The notes under the pieces: generated by a model
Told to the model about the DNA's origin: nothing
Database searches by the model: none
What the model saw: only the letters and a program-made list of their open reading frames with translations
Shown here: positions 26,568-37,066 of the stretch, one piece after another
Layout of the letters: every line of letters begins with the position of its first letter
How positions within the stretch are numbered: position 1 is the first letter of the stretch
Assembly: GCF_000245335.1 (NCBI RefSeq)
Contig: NZ_JH600305.1
Coordinates: 186,001 to 250,000 of the forward strand
Origin: Bacillus mojavensis RO-H-1 = KCTC 3706
Lineage (GTDB): Bacteria > Bacillota > Bacilli > Bacillales > Bacillaceae
DNA length: 64,000 bases
Direction of reading: 5' to 3'
Program-made: the position numbers and the translations under genes

Positions 26568-26621
26568 AAAACCTCCCCTTTCGGTTTTAGAGTTCACCCT
26601 ATTATTATAGCAGATGGACGG

Positions 26622-26658
26622 CAAAAAAAAGAAAAAGAAAGGAAAATCTTTCTTTTTC
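26622..26658 (-). terminator. terminator after yshE and the small downstream peptide gene
   Basis: GAAAAAGAAAG-ATTTTC-CTTTCTTTTTC followed by eight T on the minus strand. It follows the 26-residue peptide frame directly. Confidence 0.85.
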
Positions 26659-26739
26659 TCAAAATATGAACAGATATATAAGACCAATCAACAAAAAGAT
26701 TCCCGCCGCGGCGAGCAGTATTTTTGCAAGCTTTTCCAT
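26659..26739 (-). CDS. 26-residue hydrophobic peptide downstream of yshE (candidate)
   Basis: ATG with GGGGACGGAG nine bases upstream opens a 26-codon frame: M-E-K-L-A-K-I-L-L then an Ala/Gly/Ile/Leu-rich transmembrane stretch ending Y-L-F-I-F. The frame lies 15 bases after the yshE stop and ends exactly at the terminator stem, so it would be the last gene of the mutSB-yshE transcript. A one-helix membrane peptide is likely; I recognise no name. The good ribosome-binding site and exact fit between gene and terminator support it. Confidence 0.6.
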   Translation of the reverse strand: MEKLAKILLAAAGIFLLIGLIYLFIF

Positions 26740-26754
26740 CTATTCTCCGTCCCC

Positions 26755-27159
26755 TTATATTCCGGCTGCCACAACAAATGAAAGCCCGACAGAAATGACA
26801 AATGAGATAAAGCCGACAGCCCGGTTATCGTTTTCAATTTCTTGATCAATTTTAAACCGCGGTGTCAAAAACTCAAAAATGAAGTAGCTGATCAAAAGCA
26901 TAACAAACCCGTATACACCCCACCCGATCATTTGCAGCAGAGAATTGTGCTGAGAGATGGAGTGCTGGAACACATTTGCTATCCCTAGAATTTTCCCGCC
27001 GGTCGCCATTGCCACAGCGAGATTTCCATTTTGAATCTCTTCCCAGTTTTTATAAGCTGTCACCAGCTCAAACACAGTCAAAAAGAGGACGAGGCAGAGA
27101 ACCGCGACACTGTAATACGCCGCGATTTCCACAAGCTCGTTTTCCCAAAAATCACTCAT
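26755..27159 (-). CDS. yshE: DUF350 membrane protein YshE
   Basis: A 134-residue integral membrane protein with four hydrophobic helices (about 17-38, 53-75, 78-98 and 112-134), matching DUF350. I start at MSDFWENEL, after GGGAG and eight bases; an ATG two codons earlier abuts the ribosome-binding site. Nine-base spacing with mutSB suggests co-transcription. Function unknown. Intact. Confidence 0.9.
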   Translation of the reverse strand: MSDFWENELVEIAAYYSVAVLCLVLFLTVFELVTAYKNWEEIQNGNLAVAMATGGKILGIANVFQHSISQHNSLLQMIGWGVYGFVMLLISYFIFEFLTPRFKIDQEIENDNRAVGFISFVISVGLSFVVAAGI

Positions 27160-27173
27160 GGCCATACTCCCTT

Positions 27174-29531
27174 TTATTTTAGTTCAACAATTGTAACGCC
27201 TGATCCTCCCTCACCAGCTTCACCGAAACGGGAGCTTTTAACGCTGCGATGATTTTTCAGGAGATCCTGCACGCCTTTTCTTAAAGCACCGGTACCTTTG
27301 CCATGGATAATGGACACTCTTGGATATCCCGCTAACACCGCGTCATCCAAGTATTTTTCAACACGGCTGAGTGCATTTTCATAGCGCTCGCCGCGAAGAT
27401 CAAGTTCAAGCGATACGTGGTAATCTTTGCCCTTAACCGCTGTAATGTGTTTTTCTTTTTTTGGTTCCGGAGCCGATTTGATAAATTCCAGGTCTTTTTC
27501 TTTCACTTTCATTTTCAAAATGCCGATTTGAACATTCCATTCATTGCCGCCGGTTTTTTCAAGCAATGTACCTTTCTGCCCGAAAGTAAGGACTTTTACT
27601 TCATCCCCAGGCTTCAAGACGCGTTTCTGCATTTTCGGTTTTTCCGGTTTTTTGGACTTTTCAAAGGTCGGCATAGCGTCTTCTAATCGTTTCTTCGCGT
27701 TGATTAATTCGTGATCCTTGAAGGATTTGTGTTCTTCTTTAATCGAGCGTAATTCGTGAATGATGTCTTCAGCTTCTTTTGTGGCCGCTTTAACTTTTTC
27801 AGCCGCTTGCAGTTCGGCCTCTTCCATCAATTTGTCTTTTTTGCTGTTGAGTTCGATGATTTGCTGCTGCAGCTCTTTATGCAGCTTTTCGGCCTCTTTT
27901 CTGATCGACTCTGTTTCAGAAAGCTCTTCTTCCGCCCGTTTTTTGCTTTGTTCAAGAGACGCAATCATCGTATCGACCTCATTATATTCGGCCGTCATTT
28001 CTGATTTCGCCTGCCCGATAATATGGTCCGGAAGCCCGAGCCGTTTAGAAATTTCAAAGGCGTTGCTTCGTCCCGGTACACCGATTAAGAGCTTGTAGGT
28101 TGGTGAAAGGGTCTCGATGTCAAATTCGACACTGGCGTTCATGACGCCTTCTCTGTTATAGCCATACGCCTTTAGCTCCGGATAATGCGTCGTCGCTAAT
28201 ACTCTGGCATTGGTGCGGTGGACTTCATCCAAGATGCTCATGGCGAGTGCCGCGCCTTCTTGCGGGTCTGTACCCGCGCCCAGTTCATCAAAGAGCACAA
28301 GGCTGTTTTCGTTGACTTGCTTTAAAATGCCGACAATGTTCACCATATGGGAAGAAAATGTACTTAAGCTTTGCTCGATCGACTGTTCATCGCCGATATC
28401 AGCGAACACATGCTCAAATACAGCGGCTTCCGATCCTTCATCTGCCGGAATATGAAGGCCCGATTGCGCCATTAAGGTCAACAGCCCCAGTGTTTTTAAG
28501 GTAACTGTCTTCCCCCCGGTATTCGGCCCTGTTATCACGATCGTTGAAAAATCGCCGCCCAGCTCGATATCATTGGCGACCACTTGATCAGGCGGAAGCA
28601 ATGGATGGCGCGCTTTTTTCAGACGGATAAAGCCGCTGTCATTCATGGTCGGTTTTGTTGCTTTGACCGCTTTTGCGTATTTCGCTTTTGCAAAAATGAA
28701 GTCAAGCGTCTGCAGGACTTGCAAATCTTGAAAAAGCTCCTCTGTGTGCTCTGCCGTATGCTCTGTCAGCACGCGTAAAATCCGTTCAATTTCTTGCTTT
28801 TCTTTCACTTTCGCCTGCTGAAGCGAGTTGTTCATATCTACAATCGCCTGCGGTTCAATGAACAGGGTTGCGCCAGAAGAAGAGGTGTCATGCACAATGC
28901 CTCCGTAGCTCGATCTGTACTCTTGTTTGACTGGGATAACAAAACGGTCATTTCGGATGGTAACAATCGTATCAGACAGCATTTTGGAAGCGGAAGAGGA
29001 ACGCAGAATGGATTCTAAACGGTCTCTGATTCTCGATTCGAGCGTTCTGAGCTGCGTGCGGATACCTCTTAACGTTTCTGACGCGTGGTCAAGCACTTCG
29101 CCGTGATCATCTATGCAGGAATTGATTTCTCGTTCTAAATCGGGCAGTGTAATGAGCTGTTCAGTATATTGCTGCATCAGCGGAATGTCGACTCCGTCTT
29201 CAGCCATTTGTCCGAGAAAATGTTTCATTTGTTTGACTGCGTAAAGCAGCCCTGATATTTCAGTGAATTCCGAGGGACTGAGAACGCTGCCGATTTCTGC
29301 CCGTCTTAATGCCCCTCTGATATCGGTAAGGCCGCCAAACGGCGCCTGGCCTCGCAGCCGGATGATCGCAGAGGCTTCATCTACCTCATCCAGCTGTTTT
29401 TTGATTTCGTCAATCGAAGCAGAAGGCTTTAGCTGGAGAAGCATTTCTTTTCCGAGCGAAGAAGCGGCGTGCTCGATTACCTGTTCTTTCACTTTATGGA
29501 ATTCAAGAGATGATAATACTTTTTGCTGCAC
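27174..29531 (-). CDS. mutSB: MutS2 family DNA/ribosome-rescue ATPase MutSB
   Basis: A 785-residue MutS2 protein: core and clamp helices, ATPase with Walker [16 protein letters not shown] (about 330-344) and Walker [23 protein letters not shown] (about 403-424), a long Glu/Lys-rich coiled coil (about 510-630) and a C-terminal Smr nuclease domain ([12 protein letters not shown], then [18 protein letters not shown], about 715-760). It lacks the mismatch-recognition domain of MutS. B. subtilis MutS2 is reported to affect recombination and to sense collided ribosomes. GTG start, AAGGAGG upstream. 20 bases from polX. Intact. Confidence 0.95.
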   Translation of the reverse strand: MQQKVLSSLEFHKVKEQVIEHAASSLGKEMLLQLKPSASIDEIKKQLDEVDEASAIIRLRGQAPFGGLTDIRGALRRAEIGSVLSPSEFTEISGLLYAVKQMKHFLGQMAEDGVDIPLMQQYTEQLITLPDLEREINSCIDDHGEVLDHASETLRGIRTQLRTLESRIRDRLESILRSSSASKMLSDTIVTIRNDRFVIPVKQEYRSSYGGIVHDTSSSGATLFIEPQAIVDMNNSLQQAKVKEKQEIERILRVLTEHTAEHTEELFQDLQVLQTLDFIFAKAKYAKAVKATKPTMNDSGFIRLKKARHPLLPPDQVVANDIELGGDFSTIVITGPNTGGKTVTLKTLGLLTLMAQSGLHIPADEGSEAAVFEHVFADIGDEQSIEQSLSTFSSHMVNIVGILKQVNENSLVLFDELGAGTDPQEGAALAMSILDEVHRTNARVLATTHYPELKAYGYNREGVMNASVEFDIETLSPTYKLLIGVPGRSNAFEISKRLGLPDHIIGQAKSEMTAEYNEVDTMIASLEQSKKRAEEELSETESIRKEAEKLHKELQQQIIELNSKKDKLMEEAELQAAEKVKAATKEAEDIIHELRSIKEEHKSFKDHELINAKKRLEDAMPTFEKSKKPEKPKMQKRVLKPGDEVKVLTFGQKGTLLEKTGGNEWNVQIGILKMKVKEKDLEFIKSAPEPKKEKHITAVKGKDYHVSLELDLRGERYENALSRVEKYLDDAVLAGYPRVSIIHGKGTGALRKGVQDLLKNHRSVKSSRFGEAGEGGSGVTIVELK

Positions 29532-29551
29532 GGTTGTGTGAGCCTCCTTAC

Positions 29552-31264
29552 TTAATCGTTGCGCTTCAGGAATGCCTGTACGTCTTCAAGCGACCGGGCA
29601 TTCAGGACGTTTTTCGTTTCCGTCCAGCCTTTGCGCGCGGCAGTGACGCCGGTTTTCATATCGTTTAACATCTCGATGTTATGGGCATCGGTATTAATGA
29701 CCAATGCAACACCTTGTTCATTTGCTTTGATTAAATGCTCTGTCCGCAGGTCAAGACGCGCAGGGTTAGAGTTGAGTTCAAGCGCCGTATTTGTTTTCTT
29801 CGCGAGCTCAATCAGTTTGTCGATATCGATTTCGTAACCGGCACGTCTGCCGATGAGGCGCCCGGTCGGATGTGCGATTATGTCGACATGCTTGTTGGTC
29901 AGTGCCGTCTCAAGCCGCTTCATAATGACGTGCTCCGGCTGATTAAAGCTTGAATGGATTGATGCAATGACAAGATCCATTTCCGCCAGCACATCGTCAT
30001 CATAATCAAGTGTGCCGTCAGGAAGAATATCCATCTCAACGCCTTTAAAAATACGGAAGTTCTCAAATTCAGCATTCAGCGCGTCAATTTCTTTCGCCTG
30101 CTGCTTGAGCCTTTCAGCAGTCAGCCCGTTGGCGACCTTTAAATATTGGGAGTGATCAGTGATGGCCATGTACTGATAGCCTTTTTTTATGCATGCTTCA
30201 GCCATTTCCCTGATCGAAAAGGCACCATCGCTCCATGTGGAGTGCATGTGGAGATCGCCTTTGATTTGCTCGTGCTCTATGAGTTCAATGCTGTCATTGT
30301 AGGTTTCCACCTCTTGTCCGCTTTCACGGAGTTCCGGCGGAATCAGGGGCAAGCCGAAGTGTACGTAAAATTCCCGTTCGCTCGGGAAGGTTTTGATTTC
30401 TCCTGTTTCAACCGTCTCGACACCGTACTCACTGATCCGTTCGCCGCGTTCTTTTGCTATTTGCCGCATTTTGATATTGTGGTCCTTCGATCCCGTAAAA
30501 TGATGAAGAGTTGTCGGGAATTGTTCTTCCGTCACGAGACGGAAATCGACACTGGTTTCATATTCAAAGGAAAGAATGACGGATACCTTCGTGTCTCCGC
30601 TGGCAATGACGCTTTTGATATTTGGAAGCGCAAGCAGCTGCTCTCTTACTTCAGCGGGATGATCCGTCGCAATAATATAATCCAGATCTTTGACGGTTTC
30701 GCGTGCTCTGCGGAGACTTCCGGCACGGGAATATTTGATGATGTCTGTCAATCGAGAAAGATGCTCTTCAATTTCCCGCGCGACCCGGAGCGCATAGCCA
30801 ATCGGAAAACGTTCAGGCTGTTTTCCGGCTTCCCCGAGCGCCTGCAATATTTTTTCTTCTGATTTCTTGCCGAATCCCGCAAGCCCTTGGACTTTCTGCT
30901 GTTCGCAGGCTTCCTTCAATGATTCTGCATCATGTACGCCGAGCTCTTTATACAGCTTTGCGATTTTTTTGCCGCCGAGCCCCGGCAGCTTCAATAAAGG
31001 CACCAGCCCTTCCGGCACCTCCTGCTGCAGAGATTCAAGCGTACTTGACTTTCCTTCATCTATATATTCTTTTATGACGCTGTACGTGCCTTTCCCAATA
31101 CCGGACAGCGACATCATGTCGTCCATTTCTGATAAACTGCGGTCGTCCTGTTCCAGGGCAGCCGCTGCTTTTCGGAATGCCGAAACTTTAAACGGGTTGT
31201 CCCCTTTCAGTTCCATGTAGACTGCAATGGTTTCCAGCAGCCGGATAATATCTTTTTTATGCAT
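29552..31264 (-). CDS. polX: family X DNA polymerase with PHP exonuclease domain
   Basis: Base-excision repair polymerase. The 570-residue protein has HhH motifs ([16 protein letters not shown] about 50, [13 protein letters not shown] about 94, [13 protein letters not shown] about 128), the nucleotidyltransferase core [20 protein letters not shown] (about 180-200, catalytic Asp in KDLD), then a PHP domain with [15 protein letters not shown] (about 337-351), ITDHSQYL and [16 protein letters not shown] (about 405-420) and the final DAHN, all metal ligands present. ATG start. Lies between mutSB and yshB. Intact. Confidence 0.95.
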   Translation of the reverse strand: MHKKDIIRLLETIAVYMELKGDNPFKVSAFRKAAAALEQDDRSLSEMDDMMSLSGIGKGTYSVIKEYIDEGKSSTLESLQQEVPEGLVPLLKLPGLGGKKIAKLYKELGVHDAESLKEACEQQKVQGLAGFGKKSEEKILQALGEAGKQPERFPIGYALRVAREIEEHLSRLTDIIKYSRAGSLRRARETVKDLDYIIATDHPAEVREQLLALPNIKSVIASGDTKVSVILSFEYETSVDFRLVTEEQFPTTLHHFTGSKDHNIKMRQIAKERGERISEYGVETVETGEIKTFPSEREFYVHFGLPLIPPELRESGQEVETYNDSIELIEHEQIKGDLHMHSTWSDGAFSIREMAEACIKKGYQYMAITDHSQYLKVANGLTAERLKQQAKEIDALNAEFENFRIFKGVEMDILPDGTLDYDDDVLAEMDLVIASIHSSFNQPEHVIMKRLETALTNKHVDIIAHPTGRLIGRRAGYEIDIDKLIELAKKTNTALELNSNPARLDLRTEHLIKANEQGVALVINTDAHNIEMLNDMKTGVTAARKGWTETKNVLNARSLEDVQAFLKRND

Positions 31265-31306
31265 AGAATAACCCCCAGACCTTCACATATGTTTCCATCA
31301 TACTTG

Positions 31307-31339
31307 AAAAAAACTTCTCCGGACAAGAGAAGTTTTTTA
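31307..31339 (-). terminator. terminator of zapA-yshB
   Basis: AACTTCTC-TTGTCC-GGAGAAGTT followed by TTTTTTCAAG on the minus strand, overlapping the yshB stop. It separates yshB from polX. Confidence 0.88.
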
Positions 31340-31870
31340 TCCTCCGTATTGCGTCCAGAGCTCCTGTAAAAGCCCTGACAAATACGGTGTATGGTTAATC
31401 ATGACATTTGCGAGAGACGATTGCCCCATCATTTGCTGTAAGCCGTCTATCGGAAGTACGGAAGCAACATACAGCAGCACAAATGTAAATAAATAGACTT
31501 CCAGAAAACCGAGAACAGCGCCGAGCATTTGGTTGATTTGTTTAATCACAGGAATGCTCGCTATAATACTTAGGAATGAGCCGATGATTCTCAGTAAGAT
31601 TTTAGCGATCATAAACAGAACGACAAATGCAATCGCATTATAATAGGCTGCTTCCAAATTTCCCGAGAAAAAAGAAAACGCCGGCTGTCCCGCTGAAAAA
31701 TCGGGCGCGGGAATCCACTTCAAATGCGGCGCGACATTCTTATAGAATAAAGACGCAAACGCGATCGAAAGAATAAAGCTCGTCAAGCGGATAAACTGGA
31801 GGATAAAACCGCGTTTTAATCCCAGTAAAGTCCCCATCAGGAGCAAGATTAAGATGATGATATCTAGCAT
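31337..31870 (-). CDS. yshB: CvpA-family membrane protein YshB
   Basis: A 177-residue integral membrane protein with four to five hydrophobic helices and the CvpA pattern (ILILLLMGTLLGLKRGF at the start; FFSGNLEAAYYNAIAFVVLFMIAKILLRIIGS; MLGAVLGFLEVYLFTFVLLY). CvpA proteins are needed for envelope functions and colicin V export in E. coli; the role in Bacillus is unknown. Six bases after zapA, so co-transcribed with it. Intact. Confidence 0.9.
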   Translation of the reverse strand: MLDIIILILLLMGTLLGLKRGFILQFIRLTSFILSIAFASLFYKNVAPHLKWIPAPDFSAGQPAFSFFSGNLEAAYYNAIAFVVLFMIAKILLRIIGSFLSIIASIPVIKQINQMLGAVLGFLEVYLFTFVLLYVASVLPIDGLQQMMGQSSLANVMINHTPYLSGLLQELWTQYGG

Positions 31871-31876
31871 AGTTGT

Positions 31877-32134
31877 TCAATCCTTTTCTTTAAGCTGACG
31901 CTCCAGTTTTTCATATTCCTCTTTTAATTTCACATAGTCATGCACCACATTTACCGCTGTCAGCACTGCAAGTTTATTTATATCAAGATATGGATTTTTT
32001 TGATTGATTTCTCTCATTTTATCATCAACAATTCCGGCCACATATCTCATATGGGCTCTGCTTTCTTCACCGATAATAGTGAAGTGCTGGCCGTAAATGT
32101 CAACGGTTGTTTTCGTTTTTTCGCCGTCAGACAA
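31877..32134 (-). CDS. zapA: cell-division protein ZapA, FtsZ stabiliser
   Basis: An 85-residue protein of the ZapA family: globular head [32 protein letters not shown] (about 8-38), then a coiled-coil tail ([24 protein letters not shown]). Bundles FtsZ filaments at the Z ring. First gene of the unit with yshB, divergent from rnhC with overlapping promoters (32170-32222). Intact. Confidence 0.94.
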   Translation of the reverse strand: MSDGEKTKTTVDIYGQHFTIIGEESRAHMRYVAGIVDDKMREINQKNPYLDINKLAVLTAVNVVHDYVKLKEEYEKLERQLKEKD

Positions 32135-32169
32135 CGTTTCTCCTCCATTCCGTGAGAATCCTAGTTCCT

Positions 32170-32222
32170 ATCATAACACGTTTATTAATTGAATGGAAAG
32201 ACGAGCCTCCCGCTGTTATGAT
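32170..32222. promoter_or_regulatory. divergent zapA and rnhC promoters
   Basis: Each strand has an extended -10, TGTTATGAT: plus strand TATGAT at 32217-32222 toward rnhC, minus strand TATGAT at 32170-32175 toward zapA. At 17-bp spacing both -35 hexamers fall on the same bases (32193-32199) and are weak (TTCCAT and TGGAAA). Extended -10 elements can compensate for poor -35 boxes. Confidence 0.6.
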
Positions 32223-32267
32223 ACACTGGTAGATACAGCGAAACGTGTAAAAAAAGGAGATTATTAC

Positions 32268-33209
32268 GTGTCCCATTCTGTGATAAAAGTACCAATGTCT
32301 GCTATTGACCAAATGAAAACAGCGTATAACAGTTCACTTACTGCATCTGTGCCGCAGGGTGCCATTTTTCAGGCAAAACCGGCAGGCTGTACCATTACAG
32401 CCTATAAGTCAGGTAAGGTATTGTTTCAGGGAAAAAACGCAGAGACAGAATCTGCCCGCTGGGGAACTGCTGAGCCACAGGAAAAGAAGAAAACACCAAA
32501 AAAGTCGGCTGATTCACGCTACGCCCCTCCCACAGACATCGCAGGCATGTCTGTCATCGGTTCTGACGAGGTCGGAACCGGAGATTACTTTGGCCCAATG
32601 ACGGTTGTCTGTGCATACGTTGACAAAACAAAGCTTCCTTTAATGAAGGAACTCGGTGTAAAGGATTCTAAACACCTAAAGGATCCGCAAATCATTGAGA
32701 TCGCCCGAAGCCTGATCAAAACCATTCCGTACAGCCTGCTCGTTTTAAAAAACGAAAAGTACAACAGCATGCAGGAAAGAGGCATGAGTCAGGGAAAAAT
32801 GAAAGCTCTCTTGCATAATCAAGCCATTACCCATCTTTTACGAAAAATGGACGGAGTAAAGCCTGAGGCGATCCTGATCGACCAATTCGCCGAGCCCGGC
32901 GTCTACTACAACCATTTAAAGGGAAGAGATATTGTACAGGAGCGCACCTATTTCAGCACAAAAGCTGAAGGCATTCACCTGTCAGTCGCTGCTGCATCGA
33001 TTATTGCGAGATATTCCTTTTTAATGGAAATGGATAAGCTTTCGCGCGAGGCGGGGATGACACTGCCGAAAGGGGCCGGCCCTCATGTAGATGAAGCGGC
33101 CGCCAAACTGATCATCAAAAAAGGGGCACCCGCTCTCCGAACCTTTACAAAGCTTCATTTTGCCAATACCCAGAAAGCGCAGCGCCTGGCAGATAAAAAA
33201 CGTTCATAG
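32268..33209 (+). CDS. rnhC: ribonuclease HIII
   Basis: Cleaves the RNA strand of RNA-DNA hybrids. The 313-residue protein has an N-terminal TBP-like substrate-binding domain (1-85) and the RNase H catalytic domain with the DEDE set: GSDEVGTGDYFGPM (about 97-110), LIDQFAEPG (about 203) and the later acidic residues around SVAAASIIARYSF. I start at GTG (M-S-H-S-V-I-K-V), eight bases after AAGGAG; an upstream ATG in frame has no ribosome-binding site. Intact. Confidence 0.95.
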   Translation: MSHSVIKVPMSAIDQMKTAYNSSLTASVPQGAIFQAKPAGCTITAYKSGKVLFQGKNAETESARWGTAEPQEKKKTPKKSADSRYAPPTDIAGMSVIGSDEVGTGDYFGPMTVVCAYVDKTKLPLMKELGVKDSKHLKDPQIIEIARSLIKTIPYSLLVLKNEKYNSMQERGMSQGKMKALLHNQAITHLLRKMDGVKPEAILIDQFAEPGVYYNHLKGRDIVQERTYFSTKAEGIHLSVAAASIIARYSFLMEMDKLSREAGMTLPKGAGPHVDEAAAKLIIKKGAPALRTFTKLHFANTQKAQRLADKKRS

Positions 33210-33245
33210 AAAAAAGCTTGCAGATGTTCTCTGCAAGCTTTTTTA
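33210..33245. terminator. bidirectional terminator between rnhC and pheT
   Basis: AAAAAAGCTTGCAGA-TGTTC-TCTGCAAGCTTTTTT, usable from both convergent genes. Confidence 0.93.
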
Positions 33246-35660
33246 TTAGCCTCTCAATACGGCCTGATAAGTGTTTTCCAACGCTTTCAGGACTTTGTCG
33301 TGCGCTTTTGTCACTTCTTCTTCAGTCAGCGTTTGCTCCGGATTTACATATTGGAGTGAGAAAGCGACTGACTTTTTGCCTTCCTCCATATGCTCGCCTT
33401 CGTAGACGTCAAAGACGGTTACTTCTTTCAGAATCTTCCCGCCCGCCTCTTTGATGACGCTCTCGAGCTGGCCGCTTGTCACTGATTGATCTGTCACAAG
33501 CGCGATATCACGTGTCACAGACGGATATTTCGGAATCGCCGTGTACACGAGCGGCGCCGTGTCTGCTGTAAGCAGCGTGTGGAGATCAAGTTCGAACACG
33601 TACGTTTCTTTAATATCCAGTTCTTTTTCCAGTGAAGGATGGACTTGGCCAATAAAGCCGATAAGAGAACCGTTTAAAAGAATATTCGCAGTTCTGCCCG
33701 GGTGCAGCTGTTTTCTTTCTGATTGCACAAATTCAATGCTGTCCAGGACGTTCAGTTTATCTAACAGCCCTTCTACAATTCCTTTTGCGACAAAGAAATC
33801 GACTGGTTTTTTCTCGCCCTGCCACAGATGCTTGCGCCATAAACCGGTTACCGCACCTGCCACGCGCTCCGTTTCAACAGGTTTCGTATCCTCTTCCTTC
33901 GTCAGGAAAACGGAACCGACTTCGTACAATGCAACCGAATCAGTTTGTCTTGCCAGGTTGTAAGAAACGGATTCAAGCAGATTCGGAACAAGGCTGTGTC
34001 TGAGAATGCTTCTTTCTTCACTCATTGGAAGCGCAAGGACAGTGTTAAACGATTTTTCAATCGCAAATGCCGCCGCTTTTTTCTCGTTTGTTAATGAGTA
34101 GGTAATCGCTTGTGATAAGCCGACCCCTTCTAGGAAACGTCTGACTTTACGGCGTTTTGCCTGGTAAGGCGTCAATCCGCCTGTAGTTCCCGCTGTTTCA
34201 GGAAGTGTGGACGGAATGTTGTCATAGCCGTACAATCTTGCCGCTTCTTCAACCAAATCCTCTTCGATTCGAATGTCACCTCGGCGTGATGGAACAGTCA
34301 CAACGAGCAAGTCATTTGCTTCTCCGACAGTAAAGCCAAGACGCTTATAAATGCTGATCAGTTCTTCTTTGCTGATCGTCATGCCGAGAACGCTGTTCAC
34401 CTTGTCAGCCGATACATGAATGTTGTTTGCTTCGATTGTGAGATGGTCTTCTTCAACGGTTCCGGCAAGCACTTCACCGCCGGCATACACGTGGATCAGC
34501 TGTGCCGCGCGTTCTGCCGCAAGACGCACACGCGCAGGATCAATTCCTTTTTCGAATCTTGCACTCGATTCACTTCTCAAACCAAGATCTTTTGAAGCCT
34601 TGCGAACCGTCTGCCCGTTAAAGAACGCAGCTTCAAGCAAAATCGTTGTTGTATCTTCCCGAACTTCTGATTCTGCTCCTCCCATGACACCAGCAACAGC
34701 TTGTGCTTTAGACCCGTTTGTAATGACAAGGTGATCGGCAGACAGTTTTCGTTCTTGATCGTCAAGTGTTAAAATCGTTTCATTTTCAACAGCTTTTCTG
34801 ACGACGACTTCCTTAGAGCCGAATCTGTCATAATCAAACGCGTGAAGCGGCTGTCCATACTCCAATAGCACAAAATTTGTGATATCAACGACGTTGTTAT
34901 GCGGGCGAATGCCTGCATTCATCAGCTTTGTCTGCATCCAAAGCGGTGACGGAGCAATTTTTACGTTTTTAATGATTTTTGCTGCATACAGCGGATTTGC
35001 TTCCCGGTCTTCAACTTTGACAGAAATGTAGTCTGACGCTTGTTCTGAAGCGACTGGGTAATCCGTTTGCGGAAGCTTTACCTCTGTGTCTAAAATCGCC
35101 GCAACCTCATAAGCAACTCCAAGCATGTTCATCGCATCGGCGCGGTTCGGTGTTAAACCGAGCTCTAAGACAGCATCGTCGAGCTGTAAAGCCGCTAAAG
35201 CATCACTTCCTGTTTCAACATCATTTGGGAAAACGAAAATGCCTTCCGCATATTCCTTCGCCACAAGCTTGCTTTCAATACCGAGCTCTTGTAAGGAACA
35301 GATCATGCCGTTTGATTCTTCGCCGCGAAGCTTGGCTTTTTTGATTTTGAAATTGCCCGGAAGCACCGCACCGACTGTAGCGACTGCAACTTTTTGCCCT
35401 TTATCCACGTTTGGCGCGCCGCAAATGATCTGTACGGGTGCCTCCGCTCCGATATCTACAAGGCACTTATTCAGCTTATCGGCGTTTGGATGCTGCTCGC
35501 GCTCCAGCACATGGCCGATAACAACGCCTTTAATGCCTTCCCCTTTATACTCAATTCCTTCAACTTCAATACCGGCTCTTGTTATTTTCTCAGCAAGAAC
35601 AGCCGGATCCATGCCTTTTAAATCAACATAATTCTCTAACCATTTATAAGAAACAAACAT
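33246..35660 (-). CDS. pheT: phenylalanyl-tRNA synthetase beta subunit
   Basis: The 804-residue beta chain of the alpha2-beta2 enzyme: N-terminal OB-fold tRNA-binding domain ([25 protein letters not shown], about 45-70, with CGAPN), B3/B4 editing domain (about 200-400, including GVMGG and [10 protein letters not shown]), the catalytic-like core and a C-terminal anticodon-binding FDX-ACB domain ([19 protein letters not shown], about 710-728). ATG with AGGAGG upstream, 15 bases after pheS. Intact. Confidence 0.97.
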   Translation of the reverse strand: MFVSYKWLENYVDLKGMDPAVLAEKITRAGIEVEGIEYKGEGIKGVVIGHVLEREQHPNADKLNKCLVDIGAEAPVQIICGAPNVDKGQKVAVATVGAVLPGNFKIKKAKLRGEESNGMICSLQELGIESKLVAKEYAEGIFVFPNDVETGSDALAALQLDDAVLELGLTPNRADAMNMLGVAYEVAAILDTEVKLPQTDYPVASEQASDYISVKVEDREANPLYAAKIIKNVKIAPSPLWMQTKLMNAGIRPHNNVVDITNFVLLEYGQPLHAFDYDRFGSKEVVVRKAVENETILTLDDQERKLSADHLVITNGSKAQAVAGVMGGAESEVREDTTTILLEAAFFNGQTVRKASKDLGLRSESSARFEKGIDPARVRLAAERAAQLIHVYAGGEVLAGTVEEDHLTIEANNIHVSADKVNSVLGMTISKEELISIYKRLGFTVGEANDLLVVTVPSRRGDIRIEEDLVEEAARLYGYDNIPSTLPETAGTTGGLTPYQAKRRKVRRFLEGVGLSQAITYSLTNEKKAAAFAIEKSFNTVLALPMSEERSILRHSLVPNLLESVSYNLARQTDSVALYEVGSVFLTKEEDTKPVETERVAGAVTGLWRKHLWQGEKKPVDFFVAKGIVEGLLDKLNVLDSIEFVQSERKQLHPGRTANILLNGSLIGFIGQVHPSLEKELDIKETYVFELDLHTLLTADTAPLVYTAIPKYPSVTRDIALVTDQSVTSGQLESVIKEAGGKILKEVTVFDVYEGEHMEEGKKSVAFSLQYVNPEQTLTEEEVTKAHDKVLKALENTYQAVLRG

Positions 35661-35675
35661 TCTAGCATCCTCCTC

Positions 35676-36710
35676 TTACGCCTGTTTAAACTGCGAAATA
35701 AATCTGACATCGTTTGTGTAGAAGTGGCGGATATCATCGATGCCGTATTTCAGCATCGCGATGCGCTCAACACCCATTCCGAACGCAAAGCCCTGATATT
35801 CCTTCGGATCAAAGCCGGCCATTTCCAGCACATTCGGGTGAACCATGCCGGCACCGAGGATCTCAATCCAGCCTGTTCCTTTACATACAGAGCAGCCGTT
35901 TCCTCCGCACTTAAAGCACGTTACGTCTACTTCTACTGAAGGCTCGGTAAACGGGAAGAAGCTTGGGCGCAGTCTGATTTCACGGTCTTGCCCGAACATA
36001 TTTTTCGCAACGAGTTCAAGGGTTCCTTTTAAATCACTCATGCTGATGTTTTTATCAACAACGAGCCCTTCAATCTGCATAAATTGGTGAGAGTGCGTCG
36101 CGTCATCATTATCGCGGCGGTATACTTTTCCAGGGCAAATGATTTTAACAGGCCCTTTGCCTTTGTGCTTTTCCATCGTCCGTGTCTGAACAGGAGAGGT
36201 TTGCGTTCTCATCAGCATTTCCTCTGTGATGTAAAAGCTGTCCTGCATATCGCGGGCAGGGTGTTCTTTCGGCAGGTTAAGCGCTTCGAAGTTGTAGTAA
36301 TCCGTCTCGACCTCAGGGCCTTCTTCAACGGTATAGCCCATTCCGATAAATAGATCTTCAATTTCTTCAATGACAACAGTGAGCGGATGGCGTCCGCCGA
36401 TTGCGACAGGATTACCCGGGAGTGTGACGTCAATTGTCTGTCCCGCTAGCTTCTGTTTCATTTCTTCTTCCTCAAGCTTTTCGTTTTTAGCTGCAATCGC
36501 ATTGGCGATTCGTTCTCTTACCTCATTGGCAAGAGCGCCCATTTTCGGACGCTCCTCCGCAGAAAGCTTGCCCATTCCGCGCAGCACTTCTGTGATCGGC
36601 CCTTTTTTTCCGAGATATTGAACCCGAATATCATTGACAACCTTCAATGAGCTTGCCGCTTCTACTTGATCTAAAGCTTCTTGTTCCAGCTGTTTTAGCT
36701 TTTCTTCCAT
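35676..36710 (-). CDS. pheS: phenylalanyl-tRNA synthetase alpha subunit
   Basis: Catalytic subunit of class II PheRS. The 344-residue protein has an N-terminal coiled coil (1-85), motif 1 around [22 protein letters not shown], motif 2 [25 protein letters not shown] (about 193-217), a cysteine-rich segment [17 protein letters not shown] (about 265-281) and motif 3 [18 protein letters not shown] (about 310-327). ATG with AAAGGAGG upstream. Controlled by the T-box leader at 36757-37029. Intact. Confidence 0.97.
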   Translation of the reverse strand: MEEKLKQLEQEALDQVEAASSLKVVNDIRVQYLGKKGPITEVLRGMGKLSAEERPKMGALANEVRERIANAIAAKNEKLEEEEMKQKLAGQTIDVTLPGNPVAIGGRHPLTVVIEEIEDLFIGMGYTVEEGPEVETDYYNFEALNLPKEHPARDMQDSFYITEEMLMRTQTSPVQTRTMEKHKGKGPVKIICPGKVYRRDNDDATHSHQFMQIEGLVVDKNISMSDLKGTLELVAKNMFGQDREIRLRPSFFPFTEPSVEVDVTCFKCGGNGCSVCKGTGWIEILGAGMVHPNVLEMAGFDPKEYQGFAFGMGVERIAMLKYGIDDIRHFYTNDVRFISQFKQA

Positions 36711-36756
36711 TTTGCATCCTCCTTTTATGTAAACAAACCGTTATATGTCTTTGGAA

Positions 36757-36795
36757 AACAAAAAAACCCGCCCCTTGTAGGACAAGGGACGAGTT
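36757..36795 (-). terminator. attenuator terminator of the pheST T-box leader
   Basis: AACTCGTCCCTTGT-CCT-ACAAGGGGCGGGTT followed by TTTTTG on the minus strand; one U-G pair in the stem. Confidence 0.88.
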
Positions 36796-37029
36796 GTGGC
36801 CGCGGTACCACCCTTATTTCAGACAGACTGATGCTGTCGTCAGCTTCATTGACATAACGGAATCAGATTCCGGTTCACCTTTACGCGCAAGCTGCGCGGT
36901 CCCGGTGACAACTCGAGAGGCGAAACCAATTTCCGGCTGCATTAAAAATGCTCTCAGTCTGCGGCATTTTCTCCCTGGAAGGCAGTTAATCAGAAATCGA
37001 GATCCTCTGTCACGGTTTTTCAAATATTA
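36757..37029 (-). promoter_or_regulatory. T-box leader of pheST (phenylalanine type)
   Basis: The T-box core AGGGTGGTACCGCG lies at 36801-36814, with a regulated terminator at 36757-36795. A TTC codon at 36922-36924 in GGTTTCGCC is the likely specifier. Uncharged tRNA-Phe would stabilise the antiterminator. The promoter is 37036-37064. Confidence 0.92.
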
Positions 37030-37035
37030 TGTTCT

Positions 37036-37064
37036 ATTATAGTGAAATACTCCGCTCGGCGCAA
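37036..37064 (-). promoter_or_regulatory. SigA promoter of pheST
   Basis: Minus strand TTGCGC (37059-37064), 17-bp spacer, TATAAT (37036-37041). The -35 begins two bases beyond the ysgA stop and no terminator lies between, so ysgA transcripts could read into the T-box. Confidence 0.85.
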
Positions 37065-37066
37065 CA

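Noticed and set aside
26568..26687. Extension of lcfA by 40 codons
   Set aside because: It runs through the T-rich terminator of the upstream transcript and lacks a ribosome-binding site.
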